From Euryarchaeota archaeon RBG_13_57_23 (GTDB lineage: Archaea > Thermoplasmatota > Thermoplasmata > UBA10834): a DNA stretch of 19,637 nt. Position 1 is the stretch's first letter, and each line of letters opens with the position of its first letter. The translations under genes were made by a program, and so were the position numbers. The notes beneath the pieces are model-generated. The model saw only the letters and a list, made by a program, of their open reading frames with translations. It searched no databases and was not told the origin of the DNA. Of the stretch, positions 16,860-19,637 are shown in pieces. The stretch lies in contig MGVW01000036.1 of NCBI GenBank assembly GCA_001800675.1, forward strand, positions 12,508 to 32,144. The letters are read 5' to 3'.

Positions 16860-18026
16860 TCAGACCCTCCTCAGAAGATGAACGACGACAGTCGCCCCTG
16901 TGCCTCCGACATTGTGCGTCAAACCCACTTCGGCATCGATCACCTGTCTCTTTCCAGCCTTTGCTCGCAGCTGGGTCACGACCTCCACGGCCTGAGCAAG
17001 ACCAGTGGCACCGATCGGGTCGCCCCTCGCCTTCAGGCCACCAGAGGTATTCACCGCTATCTGGCCTGAGATGGCAGTGAGGCCCGCCTCAGTCGCCTTA
17101 CCACCCTCGCCCTTCTTGAAGAACCCCAAGTCCTCGATTGCGAGTATCTCACTTATCGTGAAGTTGTCATGAACCTCTGCGACATCGACATCCTTCTGGG
17201 TTATGCCCGCCATGTCGAATGCACGCTTCGCCGCCATCTTCGTGGCCTCCATGGTGCATATGTCTTTTCTGTCGTGAAGTGAAAGCGTGTCGCTCGCCTG
17301 ACCCGAGCCGACGATTTCGACTGGGGTTTCGGTGTACTTCTTCGCATGTTCGAGAGGACATAGCACGACCGCAGCGGCCCCGTCAGAGCTTGGCGCACAG
17401 TCGAACACGCGCAAGGGCGACGATACCATGGGAGATCCCAACACGGTCTCCCGGGTGATCTCCCGCTTGAACTGCGCTTTGGGATTGAGAGAGCCGTTCC
17501 TGTGGTTCTTGACGGCGACATCCGCAATCTGTTCCCTAGTCGTGCCGTACTCGTGCATGTGCCTTCTAGCCATGAGCGCGTGCAACGCGGGGAAAGTGGC
17601 ACCCAGGACCGTCTCCCATTCTTGGTCTGCCGCAGAGGACTGGATGACAGCAGACTCCGTATCGCTCACATCCGTCATCTTCTCCGCGCCTCCCACGACG
17701 ACTATGTCGTGGAGCCCCGAGGCGACCGCCATGAAACCCTGCCTGAGGGCTAGCCCGCCCGAGGCACCTGCAGCCTCGATCCTCGTGGCCGGGATATGCG
17801 ACTTCGCAAGTCCGGCGTAGTCCGCTATCAGAGCTCCGATATGCTCCTGCTCTATGAACCGACCAGCGGACATGTTCCCCACATACAGGGCGTCGATCAT
17901 GTCAGCGCTGATGTTGGCATCAGCGACAGCAGCTAGACCGGCCTTGATCCCGATGTCCCTGAACGAGGAGTCCCAGAGCTCTCCGAACTCCGTGTCTCCT
18001 ACCCCGATAATCGCAACGCGTCTCAT
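16860..18026 (-). CDS. Thiolase-fold protein of the mevalonate cluster, lacking the catalytic cysteine
   Basis: A 388-residue SCP2-type/archaeal acetyl-CoA C-acetyltransferase homologue. Normal members condense two acetyl-CoA to acetoacetyl-CoA for HMG-CoA synthase. The fold is complete, from MRRVAIIGVGDTEFGELW to the C-terminal HNVGGTGATVVVH. However, the nucleophile position reads EAAGASGG, with Gly87 (GGT, 17768-17766) where ACASG is expected. The motif usually written GHPxGATG reads GDPIGATG, with Asp336 (GAC, 17021-17019). HDCF reads HDNF (286-289), keeping His286. The gene has no stop or frameshift and is fused tightly to its neighbours: ATG 18026 abuts the HMG-CoA synthase TGA, with GGAGG seven bases upstream. 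It may be a structural pseudoenzyme or use other chemistry, as the DUF35-partnered Ltp2 aldolase does. Thiolase activity should not be assumed. Confidence 0.9.
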   Translation of the reverse strand: MRRVAIIGVGDTEFGELWDSSFRDIGIKAGLAAVADANISADMIDALYVGNMSAGRFIEQEHIGALIADYAGLAKSHIPATRIEAAGASGGLALRQGFMAVASGLHDIVVVGGAEKMTDVSDTESAVIQSSAADQEWETVLGATFPALHALMARRHMHEYGTTREQIADVAVKNHRNGSLNPKAQFKREITRETVLGSPMVSSPLRVFDCAPSSDGAAAVVLCPLEHAKKYTETPVEIVGSGQASDTLSLHDRKDICTMEATKMAAKRAFDMAGITQKDVDVAEVHDNFTISEILAIEDLGFFKKGEGGKATEAGLTAISGQIAVNTSGGLKARGDPIGATGLAQAVEVVTQLRAKAGKRQVIDAEVGLTHNVGGTGATVVVHLLRRV

Positions 18027-19079
18027 TCACTCGCCTCCGAGCATGATCTTGCCCCTGAACTTCGCGTACGTCGCGTAGTCCAGGAATTTCAGGTTTGTGT
18101 TCAGCTCCTTCACGGTCGGAGCCTTGCTTCTCTGATAGGACTCGATCGCATCCGTGACGGTCAGCGCAAATGCGTCCGATCCAGCACCTGAGCCATAGGC
18201 GACCGCGAAAATCCTGTCGCCCGCCTTCGCCTCATCAAGAATCGCGGCGAGTCCGAGAGGAACGGCGCCCGAGTAAGTGTTCCCGATTATCGGTGCGAGC
18301 AATCCCGTCTTGATCTGGGCGTCATTGAACCCGAGCTGCTTCGCGACGCGGGTAGGGAACTTGCCGTTCGGTTGGTGGAATGTCGCATACGTGTAGTCCT
18401 TCGCAGAGGTCGTTGTCCTGTCCAGAAGCCCCTTGGCCCCGTTGATGACATGCTTGAAATAGGCAGGCTCGCCCGTGAACCTCCCACCGTGCCTCGGGTA
18501 CATCTGACCCTCGCGCCTCCAGAAATCTGGCGTGTCGGTCGTGTATGAATACGTCTTGTCAATAATCGCAATGATTTTTTCCGATCCGATGAGGAAAGCG
18601 CCTCCACCTGCGGATGCCGAGAACTCGAGAGCGTCTCCAGGGGCCCCCTGAGAGGTGTCCGCCCCGATCGCAACTCCGTACTTGACCATGCCGGAGCCGA
18701 CCAGGCCCATGCAGGTCTGAATCGCGGCGGTGCCCGCCTTGCACGCGAACTCGTAGTCCGCGACCATCAGGTGCGGGGCCGCTTCGATTGCCTCCGCGAC
18801 AATCGTACCAGTCGGCTTCACCGCGTAGGGGTGCGACTCCGAGCCCACGTAGAGAGCGCCTATGTCCTTCGGGCTGACATCGCATCTCTTCATCATGTTC
18901 CGCGCGGCCTCGACTGAGATCGTGATGGTGTCCTCGTCCGGTCCGGGGACAGACTTGCAGTTTATCATCAGGCTCTTGCTCATCGCCTTGCCGTCCACGC
19001 CCCAGACCTTCCCGATCTCCTCGGGGGTGATCCTGTAGCGTGGGATGTGTGCTCCGTAGCTGACAATCCCAACCTTCAT
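18027..19079 (-). CDS. Hydroxymethylglutaryl-CoA synthase (archaeal type)
   Basis: A 350-residue HMG-CoA synthase, the normal archaeal length. It condenses acetyl-CoA with acetoacetyl-CoA to HMG-CoA, the committed entry to mevalonate and so to archaeal isoprenoid lipids. The catalytic triad is intact: Glu81 in GSESHPYAVKP, Cys113 in YEFACKAGT, and His235 in FHQPNGKFP. The conserved GNTYSGAVPL segment follows at 266-275. The start is ATG 19079 behind GAGGGAT, 11 bases after the regulator's stop codon. The stop abuts the thiolase-fold gene with no gap. This order (regulator, synthase, thiolase, DUF35) is the standard archaeal cluster. Confidence 0.96.
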   Translation of the reverse strand: MKVGIVSYGAHIPRYRITPEEIGKVWGVDGKAMSKSLMINCKSVPGPDEDTITISVEAARNMMKRCDVSPKDIGALYVGSESHPYAVKPTGTIVAEAIEAAPHLMVADYEFACKAGTAAIQTCMGLVGSGMVKYGVAIGADTSQGAPGDALEFSASAGGGAFLIGSEKIIAIIDKTYSYTTDTPDFWRREGQMYPRHGGRFTGEPAYFKHVINGAKGLLDRTTTSAKDYTYATFHQPNGKFPTRVAKQLGFNDAQIKTGLLAPIIGNTYSGAVPLGLAAILDEAKAGDRIFAVAYGSGAGSDAFALTVTDAIESYQRSKAPTVKELNTNLKFLDYATYAKFRGKIMLGGE

Positions 19080-19090
19080 ACAAATCCCTC

Positions 19091-19637
19091 TTAGCCGAGT
19101 GACTGCAGCTTCTCAACGAGATCGCTGACGGCTAGCTGTGTCCTGATAAGCGGTATGTTCTCGAGCTCGGCGAGCCGAATCGCGAGCTCATCAACCTGGT
19201 CCGGTTTCTGGTAGACAACCATGGCCGGCTTGAGCGGGTGCGCCCTGATCGCTATCATGGGGGACCGGCCGAACCGGACGCCTGTGAAGACGAGGGCCCT
19301 CTGGCTGCTCCAGCCGTATATCTTGAGGTAGTCGAACGAACTAAGCGAGGTGATCGCACGCACGCTGTCGATCACGGTGAAGCCATGTATGTGGTCATCG
19401 AGCTCGATCGCCGGCGTGAGATTCTCACCGTCGATCTTGTCGACAAGATCGGAGGCGAGGACTTCGACAGCGAACTCCTTGATAGAGATGATAGAATCCG
19501 TCTTCGCGGCAAGCGAGTACTGCTTCAGTATCTGCCCGCCCACCTTCTCGTCGATGTCCAAGAACGCGTCGACGATCTTCCGAACGGTTGCGATGCCCGG
19601 TGACTTCCTTCTGCCCGCTTCGTAGTCGCTTATGACG
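19091..19637 (-). CDS. XRE-type transcriptional regulator upstream of HMG-CoA synthase (partial, N-terminus missing)
   Basis: The frame is open to the right edge of the window, so the N-terminus and start are missing. The visible part starts at the end of an XRE-type helix-turn-helix, with ISDYEAGRRKSPGIATVRKI. The TTG at 19561 is not a real start, because the conserved HTH lies upstream of it. A C-terminal domain follows with GVRFGRSPMIAIRAHPLKP and LAIRLAELENIPLI, as in the archaeal two-domain regulators commonly placed before the HMG-CoA synthase gene. The C-terminal domain probably senses a small ligand. The stop is 11 bases before HMG-CoA synthase, so the regulator is likely autoregulatory and may control the mevalonate genes. 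Its promoter is outside the window. Confidence 0.85.
   Translation of the reverse strand, partial: VISDYEAGRRKSPGIATVRKIVDAFLDIDEKVGGQILKQYSLAAKTDSIISIKEFAVEVLASDLVDKIDGENLTPAIELDDHIHGFTVIDSVRAITSLSSFDYLKIYGWSSQRALVFTGVRFGRSPMIAIRAHPLKPAMVVYQKPDQVDELAIRLAELENIPLIRTQLAVSDLVEKLQSLG

Overview
This window is archaeal and looks most like a heterotrophic member of Thermoplasmatota (a tentative assignment). The evidence is a membrane-anchored LonB protease, a Hel308-type helicase, the KEOPS subunit Cgi121, an archaeal-type NMN adenylyltransferase, the archaeal HMG-CoA synthase/thiolase/DUF35 cluster with its XRE-type regulator, TATA-box promoters, and a folate-dependent histidine-degradation set. 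The sequence is GC-rich and densely coding. It has no RNA gene, insertion sequence, CRISPR array or phage gene that I can recognise, and no gene-free stretch longer than about 240 bases.

Layout. (1) Positions 1-2761, minus strand: lonB, then an NMN adenylyltransferase, then the start of a CinA-C/PncC-type NMN deamidase that runs off the left edge. The last two form a small NAD-recycling pair. (2) Positions 2962-5687, plus strand: Hel308 helicase and Cgi121, divergent from lonB across a 200-base promoter region. (3) Positions 5754-7258, plus strand: glutamate formiminotransferase and formimidoyl-THF cyclodeaminase, the last two steps of histidine degradation to glutamate and one-carbon folate. 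(4) Positions 7496-12010, plus strand: one very large gene (1504 codons). It encodes 21 degenerate helical repeats with a strikingly constant period of 62-64 residues, then an Ig-like beta domain and a C4HC3 zinc module. Two short dyads lie around its TATA box. (5) Positions 12007-19637, all minus strand: a truncated XRE-type regulator, HMG-CoA synthase, a thiolase-fold protein, a DUF35 Zn-ribbon/OB protein, histidine ammonia-lyase, TldD and TldE. The first four sit with gaps of 0-11 bases and form the head of the mevalonate pathway. The last three follow with gaps of 12-58 bases and may be read through.

Most interesting points. The thiolase-fold protein in the mevalonate cluster lacks the nucleophilic cysteine (Gly87 in an AGASGG motif) and has Asp in place of the expected GHP histidine. 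Its HMG-CoA synthase partner keeps all catalytic residues. The giant repeat/Ig/zinc protein is a strong candidate for an undescribed intracellular scaffold. Two genes (NMN adenylyltransferase and cyclodeaminase) appear to start at CTG codons placed behind good Shine-Dalgarno sequences. Histidine ammonia-lyase and the formiminoglutamate genes lie on opposite strands with the giant gene and TldD/TldE between them, and urocanase and imidazolonepropionase are absent from the window.
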